From: Hyphomonas sp. BRH_c22
GTDB taxonomy: Bacteria; Pseudomonadota; Alphaproteobacteria; Caulobacterales; Hyphomonadaceae
NCBI RefSeq assembly: GCF_000961795.1
Contig: NZ_LADU01000092.1
Span: 1-64,000 of the forward strand
Length of the DNA: 64,000 nucleotides
Reading direction: 5' to 3'
The notes beneath the pieces are model-generated. The model saw only the letters and a program-made list of their open reading frames with translations, searched no databases and had not been told where the DNA came from. The translations under genes and the position numbers were made by a program. Each line of letters opens with the position of its first letter. The stretch's first letter is position 1. Below are positions 27,074 through 38,389 of this stretch, in pieces.

Positions 27074-28087
27074 CTAGACAGACTCCACTTCGCGCAGGAC
27101 ATCGGTCCAGAGTTCGGATGCATCGGGCTCCGGGCTTTCAAGTGAGAAGTCAGCCGCCTCCTTCACGATGGCCTTGATCTCCTTGTCGATGTTTTTCAAG
27201 TCGTCTTCCGTCGCGTGTCCGGCGTCAAGCAGCTGCCCTTTCAGCCCGTCGATTGGGTCATGATGCGTGCGGATATCATCGACTTCCTCGCGCTTGCGAT
27301 ACTTGGCGGGGTCGGACATCGAGTGACCGCGGTAGCGATAGGTCTTCATTTCAAGGATGTAGGGACCCTTGCCCGAGCGCGCATATTTGACCGCCTTTTC
27401 ACCGGCTTCCCGGACCGCCAGGACATCCATGCCGTCAACGGCTTCGCCTTCGATTTCAAAACTGATCCCGCGTTTGAATAGTTCCACTTCAGCAGACGCA
27501 CGGGCCACGCTCGTACCCATTGCATACTGGTTGTTTTCGATCACGTAGACGACGGGCAAGTCCCAGAGGGAGGCCATGTTGAAGGCTTCATACACTTGTC
27601 CCTGGTTGGCTGCCCCATCGCCGAAATAGGCGAGACAGACATTGTCGTTGCCCTTGTACTTGTTCGCGAAGGCGAGGCCCGTACCGAGCGGTACTTGCGC
27701 ACCGACGATGCCGTGACCGCCGAAGAAATTCTTCTCACGGCTGAACATGTGCATGGAGCCGCCCTTGCCCTTGGACAGGCCACCACTGCGTCCGGTCAAT
27801 TCGGCCATGACGCCTTTCGGATCGAGCCCGCAGGCGAGCATGTGCCCGTGGTCGCGATAACCGGTGATAACCTGGTCGCCGTCCTTCAGGCAGGCCTGCA
27901 TGCCGGTAACGACCGCTTCCTGTCCGATGTAGAGATGGCAGAAGCCAGCAATCTTGCCCATACCGTAGAGTTGGCCGGCCTTTTCTTCAAAGCGCCGGAT
28001 CAGCAGCATCGCCCGATAGTATTCGAGCATGTCTGCTTTGGTTGCTTTCGAAGGTGCCTTTTTGGCACTCTTTGGTTTTGTCGCCAT
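27074..28087 (-). CDS. pdhA: Pyruvate dehydrogenase E1 alpha
   Basis: 337 residues from MATKPKSAKK (28087); four codons further up is another start. The N-terminus is Lys/Ala rich. TPP-binding motif GDGAANQGQVYEAFNMA through ENNQYAMGTS is intact, and YRYRGHSMSDPAKYRKREEV is the conserved loop that in eukaryotes holds the regulatory serine. First gene of pdhA-pdhB-pdhC-(TIR-like)-lpd. The next gene upstream, ftsB, is 67 bases away. Confidence 0.95.
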   Translation of the reverse strand: MATKPKSAKKAPSKATKADMLEYYRAMLLIRRFEEKAGQLYGMGKIAGFCHLYIGQEAVVTGMQACLKDGDQVITGYRDHGHMLACGLDPKGVMAELTGRSGGLSKGKGGSMHMFSREKNFFGGHGIVGAQVPLGTGLAFANKYKGNDNVCLAYFGDGAANQGQVYEAFNMASLWDLPVVYVIENNQYAMGTSVARASAEVELFKRGISFEIEGEAVDGMDVLAVREAGEKAVKYARSGKGPYILEMKTYRYRGHSMSDPAKYRKREEVDDIRTHHDPIDGLKGQLLDAGHATEDDLKNIDKEIKAIVKEAADFSLESPEPDASELWTDVLREVESV

Positions 28088-28154
28088 TAGATACTCCATC
28101 CCTTACCCGTTTTATGTATGCGCGTTTCCGCGGCGACAAGTCAGAACATCTATG

Positions 28155-28454
28155 TCAATTTGCAATGCTGCGGTCTGACGCCATCAAAACGATTTCATTC
28201 TGATATACGAAGGCCAGCTTATCACGCGCCAATGCCTCGACGAAATCAGGGTCAACCGATCCCGGGGTCAGCCTTCGGATATCCGTTTGCAGGCGGGAAA
28301 TATCCGCTTCCAATTGCCCAAGAACGGCTCTGCGGTCTTCCAGTTCCAACTGCGCATCAGACCAGCGGCCAAGCCCCTTCTCCCCCGCAAACGCGTGGTA
28401 GGCGAAGTAAAGCACAAGCAAGCTGAGCCCGAGGGCTTCGAGGCGGGATACCAT
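28155..28454 (-). CDS. ftsB: FtsB/DivIC-like septum formation initiator
   Basis: 99 residues: one N-terminal membrane helix (about 5-23), then a coiled coil (about 36-65, QLELEDRRAVLGQLEADISRL) and a C-terminal segment DPDFVEALARDKLAFVYQNEIVL typical of the family. Bitopic cell-division protein that links early and late divisome parts with FtsL and FtsQ. The eno-ftsB-pdhA order is common in Alphaproteobacteria, which supports the call. Confidence 0.88.
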   Translation of the reverse strand: MVSRLEALGLSLLVLYFAYHAFAGEKGLGRWSDAQLELEDRRAVLGQLEADISRLQTDIRRLTPGSVDPDFVEALARDKLAFVYQNEIVLMASDRSIAN

Positions 28455-28496
28455 GGTGCGAATCTGTAGCGGCGATTGGTTAACCGCCGGTTTGCA

Positions 28497-29804
<1,308 letters not shown>

Positions 29805-29818
29805 TCAGCGTCAGATGT

Positions 29819-29851
29819 AAAAAGCGCCCCCTGCCGGATGGCGGGAGGCGC
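29819..29851 (-). terminator. Rho-independent terminator after rpmF
   Basis: On the minus strand GCGCCTCCCGCC pairs with GGCAGGGGGCGC (one mismatch region) around ATCC, followed directly by TTTTT. It lies 40 bases past the rpmF stop and 42 bases before the eno start. Confidence 0.75.
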
Positions 29852-29890
29852 TGGAAGCCATAGTCTTGTGCGCGCAAATGCGCAACCTGA

Positions 29891-30076
29891 CTAGATGTCG
29901 TCCTTGGGTTCAAGAACCTGCCGACCGCGATACATGCCGGTTTTCAGGTCGATGTGGTGTGGACGACGAAGCTCGCCGGACTGGGCGTCTTCGATATAGG
30001 TGTTGGAATCAAGCCGATCATGCGAGCGGCGCATGCCGCGACGGGACTTGGAGATCTTGCTCTTTGGAACTGCCAT
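29891..30076 (-). CDS. rpmF: 50S ribosomal protein L32
   Basis: 61 residues starting [20 protein letters not shown], the universal L32 N-terminus. The alphaproteobacterial form lacks the C-terminal zinc cysteines and ends in [11 protein letters not shown]. The frame extends to 30154 but the conserved start is at 30076. Monocistronic, with its own terminator. Confidence 0.97.
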   Translation of the reverse strand: MAVPKSKISKSRRGMRRSHDRLDSNTYIEDAQSGELRRPHHIDLKTGMYRGRQVLEPKDDI

Positions 30077-30197
30077 GACAGGTATCCGGATTAATGCGCA
30101 TTTCAGCGAGTGAATTGGAACGGGCCTCTTACAGACGCCCAACAGGCTTTGCAAGGTCTGAACATCACCAAACCCTCGAATTGTGCATTCCCCTGCT

Positions 30198-31445
30198 CTA
30201 TTCGGCAGACGGGCCCTGTTTGGCCGCTTCGGCCTGCTCCATCAGGCGCAGCATATTCCCGCTCCAGAATTTCTGGATTTCAGCTTCGGTGTACCCTTCA
30301 GCGAGCAGGCGCTCGGTCACTTTGGGCAGGAAAGACACGTCTTCCATGCCTTCGACGCCGCCACCGCCATCCCAGTCTGCGCCCATGCCGACATGGTCGG
30401 GACCGACTATCTCAAGCGCGTGCAAAAGGTGCTCAATGAATTTTTCGAATGTCGAACGTGGCGCTGGAAAGGCCGCATCAACCTCTTCCCTGCGGGCAAA
30501 ATACCGCTCGCGAGTTTCGTCATCCGCCGTCAGCGGCGATATGCCATCAAACTCCACCTCGAGTGCATCCAGCGCAGCTTGCCGCTCTGGTGTGGGTTCA
30601 AGCGGCTCAAGATAACCGCCATAGGCATTGATCTGGATGACGCCGCCATCGTCCGCAATCTTGCGCATCAGCGCATCATCGATGTTTCGCGGATGGTCAT
30701 AGACTGCCTTTACGCCCGTATGAGACAGGATGAGCGGTGTCGCAGACAGGGCAATCATGTCGTCGACCGTCGAATCGGCAGCGTGGGACCCGTCGAGGAT
30801 CATGCCGAGCCGGTTCGCCTCTTTGATGAGTTCTTCACCCAGCGGGCTGAGGCCGCCATGGTCACTTGCGGAAAAGTCTGTCGCACTGTCGGCAAACTGG
30901 TTGTCCCGGAAATGGACCGGGCCGATCATGCGTAAACCCTTATCGTAGAACACCTCGACCAGCGATAGATCGGTACCGATGGGATAAGAGTTTTCCATGG
31001 ATTGATAGACAATGCGCTTGCCGGCAGCCGCGATTCGGCCAGCGTCGGCGCTTGTATATGCCATCTCAAATGAATCGGGATTGGCAGCAACCATTGCCTG
31101 TATCTCGTCGCCGCGCGTGAGTGCCGCCTGCTTCGCAGCCTCATAGGATTCCGCGTCCAGAGGGCCTTGCGGGGTGAAGATGACCCAGAATCCGCCATCC
31201 AGCCCGCCACGCTGCATTTTGGGCAGATCCACCTGAACGCTTCCGAGCACGCTCGGATTGTCGGCCAGAATGTCAAAATCAGCCTTCGAAAAGTTTGCGG
31301 GCGTATCGAGATGGGTATCCATCACCAGAAGGCGGTCATGAAGGTCCGCTGCTGACTCTGGTGCGGGCGCTGCTTCCGGTTGGGGAGCTTCTGGTGAACA
31401 GGCCACCGCAGTCAGAACCAGTATGCTCGTCAGTGCAATTCTCAA
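30198..31445 (-). CDS. Membrane dipeptidase, peptidase family M19 lipoprotein
   Basis: 415 residues. A lipoprotein signal (LTAVAC, Cys16) and a Pro/Ala-rich spacer. The zinc peptidase domain has MDTHLDT (HxD), the bridging Glu region [31 protein letters not shown] and [10 protein letters not shown]. Renal-dipeptidase-type enzymes cleave dipeptides, often with D-residues, and some act on beta-lactams. Expected in the periplasm attached to a membrane. It is preceded by a strong hairpin in the 238-base gap. Confidence 0.9.
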   Translation of the reverse strand: MRIALTSILVLTAVACSPEAPQPEAAPAPESAADLHDRLLVMDTHLDTPANFSKADFDILADNPSVLGSVQVDLPKMQRGGLDGGFWVIFTPQGPLDAESYEAAKQAALTRGDEIQAMVAANPDSFEMAYTSADAGRIAAAGKRIVYQSMENSYPIGTDLSLVEVFYDKGLRMIGPVHFRDNQFADSATDFSASDHGGLSPLGEELIKEANRLGMILDGSHAADSTVDDMIALSATPLILSHTGVKAVYDHPRNIDDALMRKIADDGGVIQINAYGGYLEPLEPTPERQAALDALEVEFDGISPLTADDETRERYFARREEVDAAFPAPRSTFEKFIEHLLHALEIVGPDHVGMGADWDGGGGVEGMEDVSFLPKVTERLLAEGYTEAEIQKFWSGNMLRLMEQAEAAKQGPSAE

Positions 31446-31512
31446 TTGTCAGCCCTCGCCGTTGGATGTGTCCGGGCGACCTTATCGCGGAATGGGGGCG
31501 GCGCAAGAAAAT

Positions 31513-31532
31513 GGCCGCCCAAAAGGGCGGCC
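31513..31532 (-). terminator. Perfect hairpin, probable terminator upstream of the M19 gene
   Basis: GGCCGCCC and GGGCGGCC flank a four-base AAAA (TTTT on the minus strand) loop. On the minus strand it is followed by ATTTTCTT, a weak T tract. It would end transcription from the histidine phosphatase operon, or attenuate the dipeptidase gene 68 bases further on. Confidence 0.6.
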
Positions 31533-31683
31533 AAGGTAAAGCAAGAAGGACGTCAGCACTTTGTCCTGGCAAAATGCCTAAAAACGCGGCGCCGACAGAG
31601 AGGTTAATAGAGAATCCTACCTGAACCGATCCCTGTCCCATTGTTATGTTCTGTTCACCTGAGAGGCGAGTTTGCCGAATCGC
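31533..31683 (-). other. Gene-free stretch, possibly a structured leader or small RNA
   Basis: Minus-strand reading shows two further small stems (GGCA-TTT-TGCC at about 31566-31576 and GGAC/GTCC around a long loop) before the 31513-31532 hairpin, and a CTCTCAGGT element near 31664-31656. No conserved protein is apparent in it. See findings. Confidence 0.3.
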
Positions 31684-32424
31684 CTACTCGCTAGCGTTCG
31701 GACGCGTGAAAATAGCCTCCAGACTTCTGAGGTTCATGCCGTTCTTCAGATAGTTTGCTGGCGTTAGATTGACCGCCTTGATCACACCCCGCTCAATGCG
31801 CGTGCCCTGCCCGCTTTCGGCAGGTACCATATCAAAATCGATGATGTTGATGCAGCCTGTATCCTGCTCAAAACCCGCACTTGCCCCAAGCGGCGCCCCG
31901 ACAACCGATGCCAGAACCATCCGGTTCACAACCTCATGCGCCACCACCAGCGCTGTAGCCCAGCCGGGGCGCAACAACAGATCGCTCAGCCCGCTCTGAA
32001 TTCGCGCCAGTGCGTCCGAAAACTTTTCACCGCCCTCCAGAAAGCTGGCGTCCGGCTCGCCGGCCTGTTCGAACATGAACGTCATGGTGGCGGCCAGATG
32101 CGCAGCCGAATGAAAGTCGATGTACCGGCCTGATCGCACTTCTTCGAGACGGCGCTCTTCCTCAAGCACGGGTGCATCAGGGTGCTCGGCAAGGACGATT
32201 TCTGCGGTTTGCCGTGTGCGCGCGAGGCCAGAACAGATCGCCAGGTCGAAGTGAACTTCCGATAGCGCGACACCGGCCGCACGAGCCTCGTCTTCCCCTT
32301 GTTGCGTCAGCACGGCTATGGACGGATCCCGCGCCTTGCGCACCGCTTCAGAGGTGTAGTCCACGAAGCCGTGGCGCATCAGGTAGATACGCCGCCGGCC
32401 CGTGGTGCCCGGCAAGGCACTCAT
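31684..32424 (-). CDS. Histidine phosphatase superfamily protein
   Basis: 246 residues. The catalytic LMRHGFVDY (RHG with nucleophilic His) lies near residue 18, and other family positions are ICSGLARTRQTAEIVL and ALVVAHEVVNRM (second His). Related to cofactor-dependent phosphoglycerate mutases, but the substrate is unknown. It overlaps the upstream CoA-transferase gene by one base and is probably co-transcribed, so a link to acyl-CoA metabolism is possible. Confidence 0.85.
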   Translation of the reverse strand: MSALPGTTGRRRIYLMRHGFVDYTSEAVRKARDPSIAVLTQQGEDEARAAGVALSEVHFDLAICSGLARTRQTAEIVLAEHPDAPVLEEERRLEEVRSGRYIDFHSAAHLAATMTFMFEQAGEPDASFLEGGEKFSDALARIQSGLSDLLLRPGWATALVVAHEVVNRMVLASVVGAPLGASAGFEQDTGCINIIDFDMVPAESGQGTRIERGVIKAVNLTPANYLKNGMNLRSLEAIFTRPNASE

Positions 32425-33521
32425 CAGCGGCTGACTTGCCAGTCGCGCAGGATCTCATCGGTATGCTCGCCAATACCCGCAGGCCGACGTTGGATCTCTG
32501 GTGGGGTTTCAGAAAAGCGTGGTGCAGGAGCAGGCTGGATGACACCTTCCACTTCAACGAACGTCTTTCGTTCCGCATTGTGCGGGTGGCCTGGCGCCTC
32601 AGCCATCGACAGGACTGGCGCGAAGCAGATGTCGGTCCCTTCCATGACGGCGCACCATTCATCACGCGTTTTCGTCTTGAACAGGGCGATGAGCTTGTCT
32701 TTCAGAGAACCCCATTTGGACCGGTCCATCTGGGACTTGAACTCAGGATCCGTGATCCCGGCCTTCTCGAGCAGCAAGGCATAGAACTGCGGCTCGATGG
32801 ATCCGATCGATACCCATTTCCCATCACTACATTCATACGTATCGTAGAAGTGCGCACCGCCATCGAGCAGGTTGGATTCCCTGTCATCGGTCCACACTCC
32901 CATGGCCTTCATGCCGAAGAACATGGTGGACAGCGATGCTGCCCCATCTGTCATGGCAACGTCGATGACCTGGCCCTTGCCACCATTCTTCACGTTGATA
33001 ATACCGGCCAACAGGCCCATTGCGAGGTAGAGTGCGCCGCCGCCATAGTCACCCACCAGATTGAGCGGTGGGCTTGGACGCTCTCCCTTGCGCCCCATCG
33101 CATGAAGGGCACCCGTCAGGGCGATGTAGTTGAGGTCATGACCCGCCGCCTGCGACAGCGAACCGAACTGTCCCCACCCCGTCATGCGCCCATAGACCAG
33201 CTTCGGATTACGCGCGAGGACGGCGTCCGGCCCGAGACCGTTGCGCTCCATCACGCCAGGACGGAAACCCTCGATCAAGCCGTCTGCTTTCTCGATCAGC
33301 TTCATCGCAGTTTCGACATCGGCAGGATCTTTCAGGTTCAGGCTGATCGAACGACGCCCGCGACCCATGACGTCTGCGGCACGGCCCGGCTTGCCATCTC
33401 CCGGCCGGTCAATGCGGATGACATCCGCGCCCATGTCGGAGAGCAACATCCCGCAGAAAGGTCCGGGGCCTATCCCTGCGAATTCGACAATTTTGACTCC
33501 GTTCAGTGGACCGCTGGCCAT
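32424..33521 (-). CDS. Class III CoA-transferase / alpha-methylacyl-CoA racemase family
   Basis: About 365 residues from the ATG at 33521, which has AGGGAGA before it (a further ATG is at 33548). N-terminal [20 protein letters not shown], then [18 protein letters not shown] and [18 protein letters not shown] are CaiB/BaiF motifs. The segment [20 protein letters not shown] and [13 protein letters not shown]-like [15 protein letters not shown] are close to Amacr/Mcr racemases, which invert the 2-methyl centre of branched acyl-CoA esters. The catalytic His/Asp pair of racemases seems present (AGHDLNY), favouring racemase over transferase. Confidence 0.85.
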   Translation of the reverse strand: MASGPLNGVKIVEFAGIGPGPFCGMLLSDMGADVIRIDRPGDGKPGRAADVMGRGRRSISLNLKDPADVETAMKLIEKADGLIEGFRPGVMERNGLGPDAVLARNPKLVYGRMTGWGQFGSLSQAAGHDLNYIALTGALHAMGRKGERPSPPLNLVGDYGGGALYLAMGLLAGIINVKNGGKGQVIDVAMTDGAASLSTMFFGMKAMGVWTDDRESNLLDGGAHFYDTYECSDGKWVSIGSIEPQFYALLLEKAGITDPEFKSQMDRSKWGSLKDKLIALFKTKTRDEWCAVMEGTDICFAPVLSMAEAPGHPHNAERKTFVEVEGVIQPAPAPRFSETPPEIQRRPAGIGEHTDEILRDWQVSR

Positions 33522-33635
33522 GACATTCTCCCTGATTGTGTTGGCCAACTGGCCTGATTAGCGGAACTTTAAGAGCGAACCGGGCAAAAGAAAGGGGTGT
33601 CCCAGCGTCGACTGAAGCCGCGGCGAGAGAAATTC

Positions 33636-34889
33636 ATGTCTGATATGTCCTACCTGGACCCACCGATCGAGATTGCCGCAACGGGAGTGCGCCTCAAGAT
33701 TATTGCTGCGCGGCTTCGCACCGGCGGAATGCGCCCTTACGAGGCGGATGACATGATCGATTTCGGCTCGACCGAACCGCTGCTTGTCGACATTGCAAGT
33801 GTGGAGGTGGAAACGCTCGAAAGCTGCCGGGACGCTTGCCTGGCAGGGCTTTCACGCCCTCTGGTCATTCTCGACATTGCGAACACTGGATTGAACTTGT
33901 CCGACGCCATCACAATTCGCCGTGACAGGGACATTCCCCTCGTCAAAGGGCGGCTGAACGCAATGGCGAGACGCTTTGCAAGGACGCTTGAATTCGAGAT
34001 CCGCGCTCAGACGGCCCGACATTTCGGAGCCGGAACGACTGTGCCGAGACAGCAGACCCCAGCCTTGATATTTTTGGGCCAGGGCTCTCCCTTGTTTCTT
34101 TCTTTGCAGACCGCTCTGATGGAGCGCGGCGTAACCATCACTTCCGCGCTGACCCGGACTGCGACCCGCGAGTATCTGACCAGCCGTCGATTCACAGCTG
34201 CGCTTCTGGACATGACTTCAACCGGGCGCGACACCAACGATCTGGACACATTCACTCCCGGTGAGTGGTTAAACGGCTTGCCTGTTCTGGCCTTGATAGA
34301 TGGCGACACTCACCTCATGGGCGACGTGCGTTCCATTCTTTCGCAATGCGACGAAATCATTGAATGCCAGGACAGCGAGCCCGGATTTGCAGATCGCGTT
34401 GCAGACCTGAGCAAGAAATATTTCGCGGGGAGCCCCCTGCAACCAAGCGCCTCAGCCCCGGCTAGCGCGATTGATCAGTCAACAGGCATATTCTCTCGCC
34501 GGTTCCTTGAAGCGCATCTGGAGCGGCAGATGGTTGTTGCGGGCACCCGTTCCGATGCCTTGTCGATCATGACGCTGAAGCTCATTGGAAACCAGCGCAC
34601 TGACGCGGGCGCATTGGCGTCACTCGCGCGATTGGTACAGAACCTGCTGCGGGAAACTGATTGTCCCGCAGTCGTTGATCCAGGAACGATTGCCGTGTCA
34701 CTTCCGCTGACGACGTACCGTGGCGGCGTCCAGCTTGCCGAGCGCATTGCGATGACCGTTGCGGACCGGGATCCGCTCTCCGAACTTTTCCTGAGCTGGC
34801 GTGTGGTCGAAAAGCGCGCTTTCCATACGGCACAGACATTCCTGGAGGCAGGACTGACCGGCCCCTTTACGCGCCTGGAAGCTGCTTAG
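33636..34889 (+). CDS. PopA-like protein: receiver-like domains plus degenerate GGDEF with c-di-GMP I-site
   Basis: 417 residues from the ATG at 33636 (GTG at 33597 is possible but lacks a better ribosome site). Two receiver-like alpha/beta regions (about 20-125 and 140-260; second has ALLDMTSTGRD) precede a C-terminal GGDEF-like domain starting IDQSTGIFSRRFLEAHLERQM (read as parts). The GGDEF site is DPGTI (348-352), so catalysis is lost, but R339-E-T-D342 stands five residues before it, the exact spacing of an RxxD inhibitory site. That matches Caulobacter PopA, a c-di-GMP receptor that delivers CtrA to ClpXP. The name is inference from architecture. Confidence 0.72.
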   Translation: MSDMSYLDPPIEIAATGVRLKIIAARLRTGGMRPYEADDMIDFGSTEPLLVDIASVEVETLESCRDACLAGLSRPLVILDIANTGLNLSDAITIRRDRDIPLVKGRLNAMARRFARTLEFEIRAQTARHFGAGTTVPRQQTPALIFLGQGSPLFLSLQTALMERGVTITSALTRTATREYLTSRRFTAALLDMTSTGRDTNDLDTFTPGEWLNGLPVLALIDGDTHLMGDVRSILSQCDEIIECQDSEPGFADRVADLSKKYFAGSPLQPSASAPASAIDQSTGIFSRRFLEAHLERQMVVAGTRSDALSIMTLKLIGNQRTDAGALASLARLVQNLLRETDCPAVVDPGTIAVSLPLTTYRGGVQLAERIAMTVADRDPLSELFLSWRVVEKRAFHTAQTFLEAGLTGPFTRLEAA

Positions 34890-37800
34890 GCCGTCACCAG
34901 GCCAGACACGGATTCCAGTTCCTTGAGGAATGCCTTAACGGTGACAAGCCGGCGTTCCGGTTCACCTCCGAGTCCGGAATGAACCAACTTTGAATCAGGT
35001 CGAAGCTTTAACACATTAGGACGTGTACGGACGAGTTCCATTAATCGCGCCGGATCCATCACGGTGTCCGGGCGAAACGCAAACACGGCCCCCTTTACGC
35101 CGGAGTCGAGCTTGGAGATTCCCAGCGCCTTGCACTGTACCTTGATTGCGGTGACCTCGAGGAGCTGCCGCGTCGCTTCAGGCAAGGGCCCAAACCGATC
35201 GATCAGTTCGGCAGCAAACGATTCCCTGTCAGGTGCCGTGCTGATCTCGGCAAGCCGGCGATAGAGAGACAGCCGAATCGTCAGGTCCTCGACATAATCT
35301 TCGGGGATGAGGACGGCCACGCCGAGATTGATCTGAGGCGACCAGTCGTCAGCAACGTCATCTTCTCCACGGGCGCCCGCCTGAAGTGCCTTCACCGCAT
35401 CTTCAAGCATGGATTGATAGAGTTCGACACCGACTTCCCGCACCTGTCCCGATTGCTGATCGCCCAGCAGGTTGCCAGAGCCCCGCATATCAAGGTCATG
35501 ACTTGCGAGCTGGAATCCAGCCCCCAGGCTGTCGAGTGATTGCAGGACTTTCAGGCGCTTCTCGGCCATTTCCGTTATGACCCGGTCGCGCGGCGTCGTG
35601 AAATAAGCGTAGGCCCGCAACTTGGAGCGGCCGACGCGGCCCCTAAGCTGGTACAACTGAGCCAGGCCAAACATGTCGGCGCGGTGAATGATGAGCGTGT
35701 TGGCGCGGGGAATGTCCAGGCCGCTTTCCACGATCGTCGTGGACAGGAGCACATCATACTTACCGTCATAGAAAGCGGTCATGATGTCTTCCAGTTCGCC
35801 CGCCGCCATCTGGCCATGTGCAACGATGAAGGAGACTTCCGGCACCTGAGTCGAGAGGAAGATTTCCAATTTGTCGAGATCCTGAATGCGGGGAGCAACA
35901 AAGAAGGCCTGACCGCCGCGATATTTCTCGCGCAACAGGGCCTCTCTCAACGTGACCGTGTCTTCTTCAGTGATATAGGTGCGAACCGACAGGCGGTCGA
36001 CGGGCGGCGTCGCGATGATCGACAGATCGCGAATTCCCGTGAGCGCCATTTGAAGCGTGCGCGGGATCGGTGTCGCCGAGAGCGTCAAGACGTGCACATC
36101 CGCCTTGATCTCCTTCAGGCGTTCCTTGTGCTTAACGCCAAAACGCTGCTCTTCATCGATTATGAGCAGGCCGAGGCGCTTGAAGTCGATTCCCTTGGCG
36201 AGCAAAGCATGTGTACCGATGACGACGTCGACACTGCCATCGGTCAAGCCATCGCGGGTTTCGACTGCCTCGCGCTGACCGACCAGCCGGGATAATTGGC
36301 GGACTTTCAGCGGCCAGCCGGCAAAACGCTCCGAGAATGTCTTGTAGTGCTGGCGCGCGAGCAGCGTGGTCGGGGCGATCACAGCGACCTGCTTGCCGCT
36401 CATCGCCGCCATGAATGCGGCGCGCAGGGCAACTTCGGTTTTGCCGAAACCGACGTCGCCGCAAACGAGTCGGTCCATCGGCCGGCCAGAAGCCAGGTCG
36501 CCCAGGACGTCTTCGATTGCATTCAGCTGATCGTCAGTTTCTTCATAGGGGAAGCGTGCCGCAAACTCCTCATACATCCCCTGCCCGGCAGCAAGTGCAT
36601 CCGCTCGTTTCAAGGCGCGCTCGGCCGCGATTGCCATCAGTTCTGCGGCCATCTCGAGAATGCGCTTCTTGGCCTTGGCTTTGCGCGTCTGCCAACCTGC
36701 GCCCCCCAGCCGGTCAAGCTGGCTTTCGGATTCCTCTGAACCATAACGGCTGATCAGGTCGATGTTTTCGACCGGCAGGAAAATCATGTCGCCACCGGCA
36801 TACTCCAGCTGGAGGCAGTCGTGTGGCGCGCCGGTGAGGTCCAGTGTTTTCAGTCCGATATACCGGCCAACGCCATGATCGACATGAACGACAAGGTCAT
36901 CGGGTGACAGGGCTGACGCATCAGTGATGAAGCTGGCGGACTTGCGGCGGCGCCTCGGCGCAGCGAGTCGGTCACCCAGTATGTCGGCTTCGGAGATGAC
37001 TGCGAGGTCGGTCGTTACGAATCCGGATTCCAGTGGGACTTCTACAATCGTGAAATCGGACTTGCGAACAGCTTCAAGAGAATGAACCTGGACCAGGTCC
37101 GGCAAGCCGTGATCAGCCATGACGTTGATCAAGCGGTCCGCCGAACCAGCGGACCAGGCCGCAAATGCTACAGGTTTACCCGATGCATAAAGGGCCCGGG
37201 CATGCGCAATTGCCGCTTCGAAGATATTTTCGTCAGTGCGCAGCCGCTCTGGTGCGAAATCCCGCCCCAAGCGTGCGCCCATGTCGAACGCTCCACCTGT
37301 TGCTTCTGCCGGATTGAAGCGCACAACCGCTCGGGTTGAGAGATACTGGTCGAGTTCATTCGACTCCAGGTAGAGCGATGACGGGGCAAGAACCCGCGCA
37401 ACGTTGGCATCTCCACCCGCTGCATCGAGTCTGGCGTTGAAATAATCGAGTGCCTGAGCGAGGCGCTCGGCCGCCGATTCGGCCGAAAGGTGACCAAAAC
37501 CTATAAGCGCATCATCACCGATATAATCGAATAGTGTTTCGAGATGGTCGTGGAAGAGCGCCAGCCATGCCTCAACGCCCTGTCGCCGGATCGATGCGCG
37601 TGCAGATTCGTACATCTGATCACCCGATGGTGGTCCGAACGTCGCAAGGTAGCGTTCGCGGAAACCACTGAGGATCGTATCATCAAACAGGATTTCGCTG
37701 ACGGGCGCGAAGGCGACAGACCTCGCATCGCCTGTCGAGCGCTGACTCTCAGTATCAAATGTGCGCAATGTCTCGAGCGTGTCGCCGAAGAAGTCCAGGC

Positions 37801-38347
37801 GATAGGGTTCACCGGCCGTGGGCGGGAATATGTCGATAATGCCGCCGCGAATAGCGAACTCGCCCTGTTCGCGCACTGTGCTGGCGCGGACATAGCCGTT
37901 GACCGAGAGATACCCGGTCAAATCCTTCTGGCTGACCGTCTGGCCAATCGAGACCGAGAATGACGCGCGACGCAAAGTCGAAACAGGCGGGACCCGCTGA
38001 ACGAGCGATGTCGCCGTTGTGACCACCAGGAGAGGCCCGTGGGACCGTTCATGGCGCGCAAGACGCGCCAAACCTGCGCAGCGCCTGGCCGCAACACTGG
38101 GTGTCGGGCTGACCCGGTCATAGGGAAGCGTGTCCCATCCTGGCAGGTCGACGCTGTCGAGACGCGGTGAAATGAACTGGGCGAGGCGTCTTGCCGTATT
38201 CGCACTCTTGTCGTCGCGCGCGATGTAGAGACCAACCCCGCCGCGTGCCTCAAGACCACGGCAAAACGCAATCAGGTCAGCGCCAAAGGGCGCACCGGCA
38301 AAGGTGGCCGGGCCGCTCAAGGATTTGAGAAGGTCGACGGGAGTCAT
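34886..38347 (-). CDS. mfd: Transcription-repair coupling factor
   Basis: 1153 residues, full length. UvrB-like N-terminal region, CarD-like RNA polymerase interaction domain (DDLVVHVDHGVGRYIGLK, about 480-500), and a superfamily 2 translocase with Walker A GDVGFGKTEVALRAA and DEEQ box IIDEEQRFGVKHKE; the TRG motif region follows (VGRSKLRAYAYF). It removes stalled RNA polymerase and recruits UvrA. Its stop overlaps the PopA-like stop by four bases (convergent). Confidence 0.96.
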   Translation of the reverse strand: MTPVDLLKSLSGPATFAGAPFGADLIAFCRGLEARGGVGLYIARDDKSANTARRLAQFISPRLDSVDLPGWDTLPYDRVSPTPSVAARRCAGLARLARHERSHGPLLVVTTATSLVQRVPPVSTLRRASFSVSIGQTVSQKDLTGYLSVNGYVRASTVREQGEFAIRGGIIDIFPPTAGEPYRLDFFGDTLETLRTFDTESQRSTGDARSVAFAPVSEILFDDTILSGFRERYLATFGPPSGDQMYESARASIRRQGVEAWLALFHDHLETLFDYIGDDALIGFGHLSAESAAERLAQALDYFNARLDAAGGDANVARVLAPSSLYLESNELDQYLSTRAVVRFNPAEATGGAFDMGARLGRDFAPERLRTDENIFEAAIAHARALYASGKPVAFAAWSAGSADRLINVMADHGLPDLVQVHSLEAVRKSDFTIVEVPLESGFVTTDLAVISEADILGDRLAAPRRRRKSASFITDASALSPDDLVVHVDHGVGRYIGLKTLDLTGAPHDCLQLEYAGGDMIFLPVENIDLISRYGSEESESQLDRLGGAGWQTRKAKAKKRILEMAAELMAIAAERALKRADALAAGQGMYEEFAARFPYEETDDQLNAIEDVLGDLASGRPMDRLVCGDVGFGKTEVALRAAFMAAMSGKQVAVIAPTTLLARQHYKTFSERFAGWPLKVRQLSRLVGQREAVETRDGLTDGSVDVVIGTHALLAKGIDFKRLGLLIIDEEQRFGVKHKERLKEIKADVHVLTLSATPIPRTLQMALTGIRDLSIIATPPVDRLSVRTYITEEDTVTLREALLREKYRGGQAFFVAPRIQDLDKLEIFLSTQVPEVSFIVAHGQMAAGELEDIMTAFYDGKYDVLLSTTIVESGLDIPRANTLIIHRADMFGLAQLYQLRGRVGRSKLRAYAYFTTPRDRVITEMAEKRLKVLQSLDSLGAGFQLASHDLDMRGSGNLLGDQQSGQVREVGVELYQSMLEDAVKALQAGARGEDDVADDWSPQINLGVAVLIPEDYVEDLTIRLSLYRRLAEISTAPDRESFAAELIDRFGPLPEATRQLLEVTAIKVQCKALGISKLDSGVKGAVFAFRPDTVMDPARLMELVRTRPNVLKLRPDSKLVHSGLGGEPERRLVTVKAFLKELESVSGLVTA

Positions 38348-38389
38348 CGAAATACAGGCCAGGTTGGTTTCGGAAAACGGCTGACTCGC

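Noticed and set aside
31640-31690. Glycine riboswitch
   Set aside because: CTCTCAGG and GGACAGG words are present but the 5' half of the aptamer is not recognisable; kept only as a low-confidence finding.
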